From Crocinitomicaceae bacterium (GTDB taxonomy: Bacteria; Bacteroidota; Bacteroidia; Flavobacteriales_D; Crocinitomicaceae), in contig JANQWC010000015.1 of the NCBI GenBank assembly GCA_030730025.1, positions 43,272 to 91,820 of the forward strand: a stretch of 48,549 bases of DNA, in the 5' to 3' direction. The notes under the pieces are model-generated. The model made no database searches, had not been told where the DNA came from, and was given only the letters and a program-made list of their open reading frames with translations. The position numbers and the translations under genes are program-made. Positions 9,821 to 16,932 of the stretch are shown here, in pieces. Numbering within the stretch: position 1 is the first letter of the stretch; each line of letters starts with the position of its first letter.

Positions 9821-10433
9821 GTGTGATGGGTGTGATGGCAGCCAGTGCATGGATCAAAAAAATGCGCTGGGTGTCAAATTCGGTACAAAGATAACGAGTT
9901 CTGCGGAGTTCACCTTTAATGAAGTGCTTGTTGTTCAAGAGAAAATGCGTGTGCTTCGGCAGTGATTCTAGCGTGATTTCTGTGGTTTGGTCAAATGTCT
10001 TTAAAACCCGGCTCAGCTGTACGTCTGCTCCGCTAGATGCCTTGAGTCGCACAAAACTTCTTTCGAGCACGTGTTGTAGCTCTGGCGGCAAGGCGCGGCT
10101 TTCTAAAATAGGCAATAAGCGCTGTCTAAAGGCCGCTTTCCATTCGTGTCCGTGTGCGGGTACTTTCCAGCCGTGTTGGCGATAGGTGTCGAGGTGGGCG
10201 ATTTCGTGTAAGGACGTAATCAAAAAACTATAAGGATTGAGGTCGCCGTTGACGGTAATGATGGGTTTTCTTTGGAGTGGGTGGGTTCTGAAATCTCCGA
10301 GCTTGGTTTTGCGTCCGGGGACGATTTTAAACTGAACACCAGCTGCTAAGATACAATCTGCTAAATACGACGCAAAAGCTGCGGGCACAAATTTTTGAAG
10401 GGTATCAATGAAGTGTTGTCGCTTAGACTGCAT
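9813..10433 (-). CDS. SprT-like zinc metalloprotease domain protein
   Basis: The 206-residue protein carries an HEIAH zinc-binding motif within SLHEIAHLDTY, followed by another His-rich stretch GHEWKAAF, as in SprT/Spartan-like proteases. Whether it cleaves DNA-protein crosslinks like eukaryotic Spartan is unproven. The start at 10433 (MQSKRQHF) is chosen over 10553 because the extra 40 residues run through the divergent promoter region and into mlaE. A TATTTTTG box ends five bases from this ATG. It heads the sprT-manC-dus group and is divergent from mlaE, with only 30 bases between their start codons. Confidence 0.82.
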   Translation of the reverse strand: MQSKRQHFIDTLQKFVPAAFASYLADCILAAGVQFKIVPGRKTKLGDFRTHPLQRKPIITVNGDLNPYSFLITSLHEIAHLDTYRQHGWKVPAHGHEWKAAFRQRLLPILESRALPPELQHVLERSFVRLKASSGADVQLSRVLKTFDQTTEITLESLPKHTHFLLNNKHFIKGELRRTRYLCTEFDTQRIFLIHALAAITPITHE

Positions 10434-10438
10434 GACCA

Positions 10439-10446
10439 CAAAAATA
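10439..10446 (-). promoter_or_regulatory. -7 box (TATTTTTG) for the sprT-like gene
   Basis: An exact TAnnTTTG match on the minus strand sits five bases from the ATG at 10433, so the predicted transcript is leaderless or nearly so. Confidence 0.45.
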
Positions 10447-10450
10447 ATGT

Positions 10451-10458
10451 TTAATTTA
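10451..10458 (+). promoter_or_regulatory. Near -7 box (TAATTTAG) for mlaE
   Basis: One mismatch to TAnnTTTG, ending five bases before the GTG at 10464 and four bases from the opposing box. The two divergent promoters practically abut, so they cannot easily be occupied together. Confidence 0.35.
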
Positions 10459-10463
10459 GCGTA

Positions 10464-11207
10464 GTGAATTTTCTGAAACAGTTTGGTCAATACATCCTCA
10501 TGCTCAGCGTGGTCTTTTCGAGACCTGATCGCTGGCGCTTTTTTTGGAAGCATACGCTTTTAGAGATCGAGCAAATCGGCATCAACTCTTTGCCAATTGT
10601 TGCGCTCATGTCCACCTTCATGGGAGCAGTGATCGCCTTGCAAACGGCATCCAGCATGGAAAGCCCCTTGCTGCCAGACTACACGGTCGGGTTCATTACC
10701 CAATCGAGTACCATTTTAGAATTCTCCCCAACCATTATTTCGCTTATTCTCGCCGGAAAGGTGGGCTCCAATGTGGCCTCCGAAATTGGCACCATGCGCG
10801 TGACCGAGCAAATCGATGCGTTGGAAATCATGGGCGTCAATTCGCTTAATTTTTTGGTCTTACCCAAAATTACCGCTGCGTTCTTTTTCTTTCCAGTGCT
10901 GGTGATCTTTTCAATGGCGCTTTCTATGTTCGGCGGTTGGTTGGCCTTGCTTGTTTCAGACCTCACCACCACCGAAATCTACATCATGGGGATCCGCTCG
11001 TTCTTCAATCCATTTCACATCACCTACGCCCTCACCAAAACCCTCGTCTTTGGTTTCTTGATCGTCAGTATTGCTTCTTTTTACGGCTATTACGTAAAGG
11101 GTGGATCTTTAGATGTGGGGCGCGCTTCCACACAAGCTGTTGTGAGCGGTAGTATCGCTATTCTCATCGCCAACTTTATTCTTACCCAACTCATGCTCCT
11201 CTCATGA
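10464..11207 (+). CDS. mlaE: MlaE-type ABC transporter permease
   Basis: MlaE is the inner-membrane permease of the Mla system, which moves phospholipids between the inner and outer membranes and keeps the outer leaflet asymmetric. The 247-residue protein has the MlaE layout: an amphipathic N-terminus, then about five membrane segments, with the conserved FMGAVIALQTA (about residues 51-61) and GKVGSNVASEIGTMRVTEQIDAL. The start is GTG at 10464, which yields the typical MNFLKQFGQYILML opening. It overlaps mlaF by four bases (ATGA), indicating translational coupling. No mlaD gene lies in this window. Confidence 0.92.
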   Translation: MNFLKQFGQYILMLSVVFSRPDRWRFFWKHTLLEIEQIGINSLPIVALMSTFMGAVIALQTASSMESPLLPDYTVGFITQSSTILEFSPTIISLILAGKVGSNVASEIGTMRVTEQIDALEIMGVNSLNFLVLPKITAAFFFFPVLVIFSMALSMFGGWLALLVSDLTTTEIYIMGIRSFFNPFHITYALTKTLVFGFLIVSIASFYGYYVKGGSLDVGRASTQAVVSGSIAILIANFILTQLMLLS

Positions 11208-11971
11208 TAGAAGTCAAGAACGTTTCCAAAAGTTTCAATGGTCAGAAAGTGCTTTTTGACATCAATCATGTCTTTGAGGAAGGTCAGGTCAATCTCATTA
11301 TCGGTCAATCTGGTCAAGGTAAATCAGTATTGGCTAAATGTATTGTAGGGCTCTACGATCCCGAGGAAGGAGAAGTTTTGTTCGACAAACGCAATTTCAC
11401 CAACATGGACAGGTGGCAGCGCAGCGCAATCCGACAAGAGATCGGTATGCTTTTTCAGGGTGCTGCGCTTTTTGATTCCATGACCGTTGAGCAAAATGTG
11501 ATGTTCCCGCTGCAGATGTTTACCAACATGACCAAAGCCGAAATCCAGAATAGAGCAGATTTCTGTCTGGAGCGCGTCAACCTAGCAGGCCGCAATAAAC
11601 TATTGCCTTCTGAGTGCAGTGGCGGGATGCAAAAACGCGTTGGTATTGCTCGGGCAATCGCCATGAATCCGCGTTATTTATTTTGCGACGAACCCAATTC
11701 TGGTCTAGACCCCAAAACATCAATTATCATCGACAAACTCATCCGAGACATCACCCAAGAATACAAAATCACTACCGTTGTCATTACCCACGACATGAAC
11801 AGCGTCATGGAAATCGGCGACCACATCCTCTTCATACACCAGGGCCAAAAATGGTGGGAAGGCGACCGCCATTCCATTATCAATGCAACCAACCCCGATA
11901 TTGAAAGTTTCGTTTATGCGTCTTCTTTTATGAAAGAAATCCGCACACAACTTCAAAAAAAAGCGCTTTAA
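11204..11971 (+). CDS. mlaF: MlaF-type ABC transporter ATP-binding protein
   Basis: This is the cytoplasmic ATPase partner of MlaE. Motifs in the 255-residue protein are: Walker A GQSGQGKS (about residues 33-40), Q-loop region MLFQGAALFDSMTVEQNV, ABC signature SGGMQKRVGIARAIA (about 139-153), Walker B YLFCDEPNSGLDP, and the switch histidine in VVITHDM. The GAALFDS element after the Q-loop is typical of the MlaF family. It shares four bases with mlaE. Transcription probably ends before the tRNA promoter at 11998. Confidence 0.95.
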   Translation: MIEVKNVSKSFNGQKVLFDINHVFEEGQVNLIIGQSGQGKSVLAKCIVGLYDPEEGEVLFDKRNFTNMDRWQRSAIRQEIGMLFQGAALFDSMTVEQNVMFPLQMFTNMTKAEIQNRADFCLERVNLAGRNKLLPSECSGGMQKRVGIARAIAMNPRYLFCDEPNSGLDPKTSIIIDKLIRDITQEYKITTVVITHDMNSVMEIGDHILFIHQGQKWWEGDRHSIINATNPDIESFVYASSFMKEIRTQLQKKAL

Positions 11972-11997
11972 GCCGCTAATTTTTTTCAAATCTCTTA

Positions 11998-12026
11998 TTG
12001 TATTATTGAATTCTTTCTTATCTTTG
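11998..12026 (+). promoter_or_regulatory. Promoter for tRNA-Leu: TTG and TATCTTTG
   Basis: TTG at 11998-12000 and an exact TAnnTTTG match at 12019-12026 are separated by 18 bases, close to the 19-base Bacteroidota optimum. The predicted start lies about 45 bases before the mature tRNA, leaving a short 5' leader containing a small CCCC-TTC-GGGG hairpin. Confidence 0.6.
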
Positions 12027-12074
12027 CAACCCCTTCGGGGCCTTGCACAAACGGTGTCGAGGATTACAAAATTT

Positions 12075-12156
12075 GCGGATGTGGTGAAATTGGTAGACAC
12101 GCCAGACTTAGGATCTGGTGCCGAGAGGTGTGCGGGTTCGAGTCCCTCCATCCGCA
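12075..12156 (+). tRNA. tRNA-Leu (anticodon UAG)
   Basis: The sequence folds as a class II tRNA with a long variable arm. The acceptor stem GCGGATG (12075-12081) pairs perfectly with CATCCGC (12149-12155), with discriminator A at 12156. The anticodon stem CCAGA/TCTGG encloses loop CTTAGGA, with anticodon TAG at 12109-12111, which reads CUA and related Leu codons. The T-arm contains TTCGAGT. The stem GCGGG/CCCTC has one C-T mismatch. CCA is not encoded. A terminator follows at once. Confidence 0.96.
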
Positions 12157-12158
12157 CT

Positions 12159-12192
12159 AAGGTCTCGTTGGTTCAACGAGGCCTTTTTTTTT
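12159..12192 (+). terminator. Intrinsic terminator after tRNA-Leu
   Basis: A 10-bp stem (12161-12170 with 12174-12183, one G-T pair) with a three-base loop is followed by nine T residues. It begins a few bases after the tRNA and ends only 27 bases before trigger factor. Confidence 0.88.
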
Positions 12193-12219
12193 AAATATTA
12201 GGCTTAACAAAACGATCGC

Positions 12220-13563
12220 ATGAAAATTACACGTCAAGAAATCGATGCCCAAAATGGCGTATTAAAAGTAGAAATTGCAGCAGCTGACTACCAAAACAAA
12301 GTCAAAGCTGCTCTCGACAAATACCGCAAAACTGCCAAAATCCCTGGCTTTCGTCCGGGTCATGTTCCTGCGGGTCTGATCCAAAAACAATACGGCAAGT
12401 CTGTTTTGCTCGAAGAGCTCAACAAAATCACCAACGATGCCTTGTACCGTTACGTCCTCGATGAAAAACTCGAACTCCTCGGCAATCCACTACCCATAGA
12501 AAATGGCGTTGAGGGCAGCTTTGACGCTCCCCAAGACTTCACGTTCAGCTATGAAATTGGCTACAGCCCATCTTTTGAGTTGCCTATTTCCTCCAAAACA
12601 AAAATGGAGTACAACACCGTCAAAATCGACAAAAAACTCCTCGACAAACAAACCGATGACCTCCGTCGCCGCTATGGCAAACTCATTTCTTCTGCCGAAG
12701 TAAGTGACAAAGACATGGTCATGGGTAAGTTCGAAGAATTAGATGCCAATGGCGTCAAAGAAGGTGGCATCAGCCACGCCACAACCATTTCAATGGAATT
12801 CCTCGAGAACAAGAAAGGCGCGAAACTTTTGATAGGTAAAAAAATCAACGATGCTTTTGAACTCGACCTCACCCTCGTTTCCAAAGGTCCTGAAGATGCC
12901 GCAGCTATGTTGGGTATTGCACCAGAGGCCTACGCTGAGCTCGATGCTAAATTTCAGTTTACTGTCAACGACATCAAGCGCATGGAAATGGCCGAACTCA
13001 ACGAAGAGCTCTTCCAAAAGTTATTTGGTGACGAAGTAAAAACCGAAGCCGAAATGAACCAACGCATCGAGGCAGACCTCGCACGCATGTTCGAAGAAGA
13101 CGCTGACCGTTTGTTCACCAAAAAGGTGTTCGACATGCTCCTTGCCGAGACCAAAATGAGTTTCCCAGAAGCATTTTTGAAAAGATGGATCAAATCATCT
13201 TCTGAAAAACCAGTTGCCGACGAAGACCTCGAGCGCGAGTTCGATGCCTACCTCAATTCTTTGAAATGGCAATTGATCCAAACTAAAATCTTCAAAGACA
13301 ACAACATCCAACTGACCAACGAAGAGGTGATCAACTTCACCAAATCATTGGTGATTGGCAACTACGCACAATATGGTCTTCCGGCTCCAGACGACGCCGA
13401 ACTTACCGAAACGGCGCAGCGCTTGTTGCAAAACAAAGAGCAAGCCAACGGCATCTACGATCGTTTGGCAGAAGGCAAACTAACTGCTTACTTCAAAAGC
13501 ACGGTCTCCTTGACCAAAAAAGAATTGGCCTACGATGATTTCGTAGCCATGGCACAAGCCTAA
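12220..13563 (+). CDS. tig: Trigger factor
   Basis: Trigger factor is the ribosome-bound chaperone and prolyl isomerase that meets nascent chains. The 447-residue protein begins MKITRQEIDAQNGVLKVEI and carries the ribosome-docking signature IPGFRPGHVP at about residues 41-50. The centre corresponds to the FKBP-like domain but is divergent, as in other Bacteroidota; the rest is the helical substrate-binding part. No clear promoter fits between the tRNA terminator and the start, so readthrough or a degenerate box (TAAATATT, 12192) may drive it. A terminator lies at 13610, inside the convergent oxyR gene. Confidence 0.95.
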   Translation: MKITRQEIDAQNGVLKVEIAAADYQNKVKAALDKYRKTAKIPGFRPGHVPAGLIQKQYGKSVLLEELNKITNDALYRYVLDEKLELLGNPLPIENGVEGSFDAPQDFTFSYEIGYSPSFELPISSKTKMEYNTVKIDKKLLDKQTDDLRRRYGKLISSAEVSDKDMVMGKFEELDANGVKEGGISHATTISMEFLENKKGAKLLIGKKINDAFELDLTLVSKGPEDAAAMLGIAPEAYAELDAKFQFTVNDIKRMEMAELNEELFQKLFGDEVKTEAEMNQRIEADLARMFEEDADRLFTKKVFDMLLAETKMSFPEAFLKRWIKSSSEKPVADEDLEREFDAYLNSLKWQLIQTKIFKDNNIQLTNEEVINFTKSLVIGNYAQYGLPAPDDAELTETAQRLLQNKEQANGIYDRLAEGKLTAYFKSTVSLTKKELAYDDFVAMAQA

Positions 13564-13590
13564 ACGCTAAGTGTTTTTTCAGCGGAAAGC

Positions 13591-14517
13591 TTAGGCCACA
13601 TCCCAATCTAAAACCAACAAATTTTTGTTGGTTTTTTTTTGTCCGTAAAAAAGCTGGATCTGGCGTATCAAGGCCTCGAGGTGTTGCATCTTCATGCTCC
13701 GATTCGGGATGAGCGCAATGACTTCCCTGGCGGGAGAGGCTTGTAGGTCGGCAATTGGCTTGATGCCACTGCGCTGCTGCTCATTCAAATTGAAATTGGA
13801 CGGAATGAGCGTATAACCCCCGTTTTTGTCGACCATTTGAACGAGTAGGGGCAAGTTGCCGCCTTCGTAATCCCAGTCTGTGGTTTGCCCATCTTTGAGC
13901 TGGCAAAAGTGGAGCATTTGCGTGCGCAGGCAGTTACCTTGGTTGAGCAACCATGGATGGCGTTTTTGAATGTTTTCAAACGTAATGTTGTCGGTAGGTT
14001 CTTCGGGGCAATAAACTTGTATTTCTTCTAGAAAGAGTGGAATGCTCCTCAGGCGCGCGTCGTGGTGCGGGCCTGCAATAATTGCTAAATCGAGTTCTTT
14101 TCTTTCTAAAGCTTCTAGGGCTGAGGTGGTTTTGAGCTCACGGATTTTCAGTTTGATGTTGCCAAAATCTGCAATCCAGGTGCTGAATAGGTCTGGCAGC
14201 ATGTAGGCGGCAATGGTTGGGATGATGCCAATCCGCACTTCCTCCTTGACTTGCCCTTTGAGCTGGTCGGATAACAACTTGATTTTATCGGTTTCGGCGA
14301 GAATCTCTCTGAGAATTGGAATGAGTCTTTCTCCGGAGGGTGTGAGTTGCAGCGGATGGCTGTCACGATCAAAGATTGCATAACCCAATGTTTCTTCGGC
14401 CTTCTTGATTTGCATCGAGAGGGTAGGTTGGGTGACAAAACAGCGCTCGCTGGCTCTTTGAAAAAGGAGTTCTTCACTGAGCACCACGATGTAATTCATT
14501 TGTTGTATCGAAATCAT
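13591..14517 (-). CDS. oxyR: OxyR-type LysR-family peroxide-sensing regulator
   Basis: OxyR senses hydrogen peroxide by forming a disulfide and then activates defence genes. The 308-residue protein has a LysR helix-turn-helix at the N-terminus (LLFQRASERCFVTQPTLSMQI, about residues 17-37 in two parts) and a ligand-domain region from about residue 90. Two cysteines, C196 and C205 in the segment CLRTQMLHFC, have the spacing of the redox pair C199/C208 of E. coli OxyR. It is divergent from ahpC, its likely target. A dyad at 14517-14533 sits at its start. The last codons overlap the trigger factor terminator. Confidence 0.93.
   Translation of the reverse strand: MISIQQMNYIVVLSEELLFQRASERCFVTQPTLSMQIKKAEETLGYAIFDRDSHPLQLTPSGERLIPILREILAETDKIKLLSDQLKGQVKEEVRIGIIPTIAAYMLPDLFSTWIADFGNIKLKIRELKTTSALEALERKELDLAIIAGPHHDARLRSIPLFLEEIQVYCPEEPTDNITFENIQKRHPWLLNQGNCLRTQMLHFCQLKDGQTTDWDYEGGNLPLLVQMVDKNGGYTLIPSNFNLNEQQRSGIKPIADLQASPAREVIALIPNRSMKMQHLEALIRQIQLFYGQKKTNKNLLVLDWDVA
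13610..13640 (+). terminator. Terminator of tig, inside the 3' end of oxyR
   Basis: The stem AAAACCAACA(AA) with (TT)TGTTGGTTTT is followed by more T residues, giving nine or more in a row. It lies about 47 bases after the tig stop codon, in codons for the C-terminal tail of OxyR. On the minus strand the T run is missing, so it should act on tig only. Confidence 0.8.
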
Positions 14518-14533
14518 ATAGAAAGAATCTATA
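14517..14533. promoter_or_regulatory. Candidate OxyR operator (TATAGA-N5-TCTATA)
   Basis: Perfect 6-bp dyad arms with a 5-base spacer contain the ATAG-N7-CTAT core known for OxyR sites in E. coli. The dyad starts at the oxyR start codon and lies next to its -7 box, and about 54 bases upstream of the ahpC -7 box. The position suits autorepression plus activation of ahpC. Only one dyad is seen, while E. coli OxyR uses two in tandem. Confidence 0.5.
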
Positions 14534-14541
14534 CAAATATA
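14534..14541 (-). promoter_or_regulatory. -7 box (TATATTTG) for oxyR
   Basis: An exact TAnnTTTG match on the minus strand, 17 bases upstream of the oxyR ATG. No TTG lies at the usual -33 distance. Confidence 0.5.
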
Positions 14542-14586
14542 AAATAAATTGAAATAAATTATACCTCATCTCCAACCAAAGCGCTG

Positions 14587-14594
14587 TATCTTTG
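14587..14594 (+). promoter_or_regulatory. -7 box (TATCTTTG) for ahpC
   Basis: An exact TAnnTTTG match 35 bases upstream of the ahpC ATG at 14630. There is no TTG near -33, which fits a promoter that needs an activator such as OxyR. Confidence 0.55.
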
Positions 14595-14629
14595 TTCCAC
14601 AAATTAGTAATCCTTAAAAACAAAAAAAT

Positions 14630-15253
14630 ATGTCAACTCTAGTTGGAAAAAAATTCCCAGACATTACCGTAAAGGCCATCGACGAAATGGGCGATGCTTT
14701 TCAATTGAACGTATTGAAACAAGCCGTAGACAATAACAAAAAAGTAGTTTTGTTTTGGTACCCGAAAGATTTCACTTTCGTTTGCCCAACCGAAATTCAC
14801 GCTTTTCAAGAAGCTGCTGCTGAATTTGAAAAACGCAATACCATCGTCATTGGCGCTTCTTGCGACACCGCAGAAGTTCACTTTGCTTGGTTGAGCACTG
14901 CTAAAGACAACGGCGGCATCGAAGGTGTACGTTTTCCTTTGATCGCAGATTCTACGCGTTTATTGGCACAAGAATTAGGCATCCTAGACTACGATATGTT
15001 TGACGAAGACAACATGGCCGGAGACAACGTTCCATACCGCGCTACTTATTTACTAGACGAAACCGGAATGGTATTCCACGAGTCTGTCAATCACTTCCCT
15101 GTAGGGCGCAATGTACACGAATTCATCCGCTTGATCGACGCATTTGCACACGTTCAAAAACACGGTGAAGTTTGCCCAGCTAACTGGGAAGAAGGAAAAG
15201 ATGCCATGAACGCAACGCGCAATGGTGTTGCAGACTACCTCAGCAAACACTAA
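14630..15253 (+). CDS. ahpC: 2-Cys peroxiredoxin (AhpC/Prx family)
   Basis: The enzyme reduces hydrogen peroxide and organic peroxides. The 207-residue protein has the peroxidatic cysteine C52 in FVCPTE, the conserved supporting segment FWYPKDFTF, and the resolving cysteine C182 in EVCPANW, as in typical 2-Cys Prx. No ahpF is nearby; the thioredoxin-like gene four bases downstream is the obvious candidate reductant. The gene stands first in a three-gene operon with that thioredoxin and a small DUF6952-like protein, and it diverges from oxyR, which probably controls it. Confidence 0.95.
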   Translation: MSTLVGKKFPDITVKAIDEMGDAFQLNVLKQAVDNNKKVVLFWYPKDFTFVCPTEIHAFQEAAAEFEKRNTIVIGASCDTAEVHFAWLSTAKDNGGIEGVRFPLIADSTRLLAQELGILDYDMFDEDNMAGDNVPYRATYLLDETGMVFHESVNHFPVGRNVHEFIRLIDAFAHVQKHGEVCPANWEEGKDAMNATRNGVADYLSKH

Positions 15254-15257
15254 GAAA

Positions 15258-15572
15258 ATGTTCAGCGACCTCACTTCCGATACCCTAGACCAAGTCCTTT
15301 CGGCCAATGCCAAGGTAATGGTTCAGTACGGCGCAGGCTGGTGCGGCAATTGCAAAATTACCAAACCAAAGTTCAAGCGCTTGGCTGAGACGCATCCCGA
15401 TATCGCATTTGTATACGTAGATGCAGAACACTATCCGAACGCGCGTCAGTTTGCCAATGTGAGCAACTTGCCCACGTTTGCCTCTTTTGAAGGCGGCAAA
15501 TTAATGTCGGAGGCGCAAGGAAACAAAATAGAAACCATTCAAGAAGTACTCGATGCGCTTACCAGTCATTAA
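15258..15572 (+). CDS. Thioredoxin-family protein with WCGNC active site
   Basis: The 104-residue protein has a single thioredoxin fold: active site GAGWCGNCKITKPKF (about residues 24-38), a cis-proline segment SNLPTFASFEGGK, and a C-terminal helix. The CXXC pair is C-G-N-C rather than C-G-P-C; the change of the proline should raise the redox potential relative to thioredoxin (family knowledge, not measured). ATG at 15258 is preferred to 15222, which would overlap ahpC by 32 bases. No signal peptide, so cytosolic. It probably recycles the AhpC protein upstream. Its last 20 bases overlap the next gene. Confidence 0.9.
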   Translation: MFSDLTSDTLDQVLSANAKVMVQYGAGWCGNCKITKPKFKRLAETHPDIAFVYVDAEHYPNARQFANVSNLPTFASFEGGKLMSEAQGNKIETIQEVLDALTSH

Positions 15573-15807
15573 ACACCTCGTAGAATTCATCGAACAAAAC
15601 GACGAAGATTATATCAATGAAACCATGGAAACCCTCGAAAACCTTATCGAGGCTCCCGGAATCAAAGATGAAGAACTCGACGTCATTGGCGAATTGCTTT
15701 CTAATTTCTCAGGCGCGCTTGAGGTCCACAAAGAAATCCTAAATGGTGTGCCCAAACGAGAGGCCTTAAATGGCTTCATGAAACGGGTCACCGGATCGAT
15801 TAACTAA
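15553..15807 (+). CDS. Small conserved protein, DUF6952-like
   Basis: The 84-residue, mostly helical, acidic protein starts MRLPVIKHLVEFI and ends FMKRVTGSIN, with no cysteine, signal or membrane segment. I recall the same arrangement (peroxiredoxin, thioredoxin, then a small DUF6952 protein with DEDYINET and DEELDVIGEL motifs) in Flavobacteriia, but this is recall, not a search. It overlaps the thioredoxin gene by 20 bases, so translation is likely to be coupled, and a terminator follows. Its role is unknown; conserved linkage suggests involvement in peroxide reduction or in the stability of its partners. Confidence 0.8.
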   Translation: MRLPVIKHLVEFIEQNDEDYINETMETLENLIEAPGIKDEELDVIGELLSNFSGALEVHKEILNGVPKREALNGFMKRVTGSIN

Positions 15808-15810
15808 CTT

Positions 15811-15836
15811 AAAACCACCTTCGGGTGGTTTTTTTA
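15811..15836 (+). terminator. Intrinsic terminator ending the peroxide operon
   Basis: A 9-bp stem AAAACCACC/GGTGGTTTT with a TTCG loop is followed by a T run. The core CCACCTTCGGGTGG matches the hairpin at 3033. It ends five bases before the prfA -7 box. Confidence 0.9.
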
Positions 15837-15840
15837 TGCC

Positions 15841-15848
15841 TATCTTTG
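15841..15848 (+). promoter_or_regulatory. -7 box (TATCTTTG) for prfA-pyrF
   Basis: An exact TAnnTTTG match ends four bases before the ATG at 15853, predicting a leaderless mRNA. The -33 region would fall in the preceding terminator. Confidence 0.55.
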
Positions 15849-15852
15849 CGAC

Positions 15853-16932
15853 ATGTCAGATTTACTGAATAAGTTAGAAGCCATTCATTTTCGCTTCATT
15901 GAAGTCGGCAAAATGATCACAGATCCCGATATCATCTCGGATATGAGTCGGTACGTCAAACTCAACAAAGAATACCGCGACCTCGAAGTCCTAGACGAAG
16001 CCTACTTGCGGTTCAAGCTTTTACTCGGAAATCTACACAGCGCCAAGGCTTTGCTCGAAGAAGAGCAAGATCCAGAAATGCGCGAGATGGCCAAAACCGA
16101 AATCGATGAGCTCGAGCAAGCGCGTCCGATCTTAGAGGAAGAAGTCAAATTATTGCTCATCCCTAAAGACCCCGAAGACGACAAAAACGCGATCATCGAA
16201 TTGCGTGCAGGTACGGGCGGCGACGAAGCCTGTATTTTTGTCGAAGACATCTACCGCATGTATACCATGTATTTCAAAGCCATGGGCTGGACCGTAGATG
16301 TGCTCAACTCTTCTGAAGGATCGGTCAAGGGCTACAAAGAAATTTCGCTTGAAATTGCCGGTACTGGTATTTACGGTTCCTTGAAATTTGAGTCGGGAGT
16401 ACACCGCGTGCAGCGCGTTCCAGAAACAGAATCTCAGGGACGTGTGCATACTTCTGCCATCACCGTTGCCGTTTTACCAGAAGCGGAAGAAGTCGATTTT
16501 GAGCTCGACATGAACGACGTCAGAAAAGACACCTTTCGTGCATCAGGTGCAGGAGGGCAACACATCAACAAAACGGAGTCCGCCATCCGCCTTACGCACC
16601 TTCCTTCAGGTTTGGTAGTGGAGTGTCAGGATGGTCGCTCACAGCATAAAAACTTAGAAAAAGCCATTTCTGTCTTGCGTTCGCGCTTGTATCAACAAGA
16701 ACTCGACCGCATTCACAACGAGCGTGCGGCCCAAAGAAAAACTCTTGTGTCTACCGGAGACCGCTCCGCAAAAATCCGCACCTACAATTATCCGCAGGGC
16801 CGCATCACCGACCACCGCATCAACAAAACCATGTACAACCTCAGCGCGTTCATGAATGGCGATGTCCAAGAAATGCTCGACGCCCTCAAAATGGCCGAAA
16901 ACGCCGAGAAATTAAAAGGAGAAACCGCATGA
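15853..16932 (+). CDS. prfA: Peptide chain release factor 1
   Basis: RF1 reads UAA and UAG stop codons and releases the finished peptide. In the 359-residue protein the tripeptide reading motif is P-E-T at residues 190-192, marking RF1 rather than RF2 (which has SPF), and the catalytic GGQ is at residues 234-236 within GAGGQHINKTES. The N-terminal helical domain is complete. It overlaps pyrF by four bases (ATGA). Confidence 0.97.
   Translation: MSDLLNKLEAIHFRFIEVGKMITDPDIISDMSRYVKLNKEYRDLEVLDEAYLRFKLLLGNLHSAKALLEEEQDPEMREMAKTEIDELEQARPILEEEVKLLLIPKDPEDDKNAIIELRAGTGGDEACIFVEDIYRMYTMYFKAMGWTVDVLNSSEGSVKGYKEISLEIAGTGIYGSLKFESGVHRVQRVPETESQGRVHTSAITVAVLPEAEEVDFELDMNDVRKDTFRASGAGGQHINKTESAIRLTHLPSGLVVECQDGRSQHKNLEKAISVLRSRLYQQELDRIHNERAAQRKTLVSTGDRSAKIRTYNYPQGRITDHRINKTMYNLSAFMNGDVQEMLDALKMAENAEKLKGETA

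Noticed and set aside
12029..12040. Small CCCC-TTC-GGGG hairpin before tRNA-Leu
   Set aside because: Only four pairs in the tRNA 5' leader and no T run; likely only leader structure.
12006..12194. Open frame of 62 codons across tRNA-Leu
   Set aside because: It runs through the tRNA and its terminator; the RNA explains the sequence.
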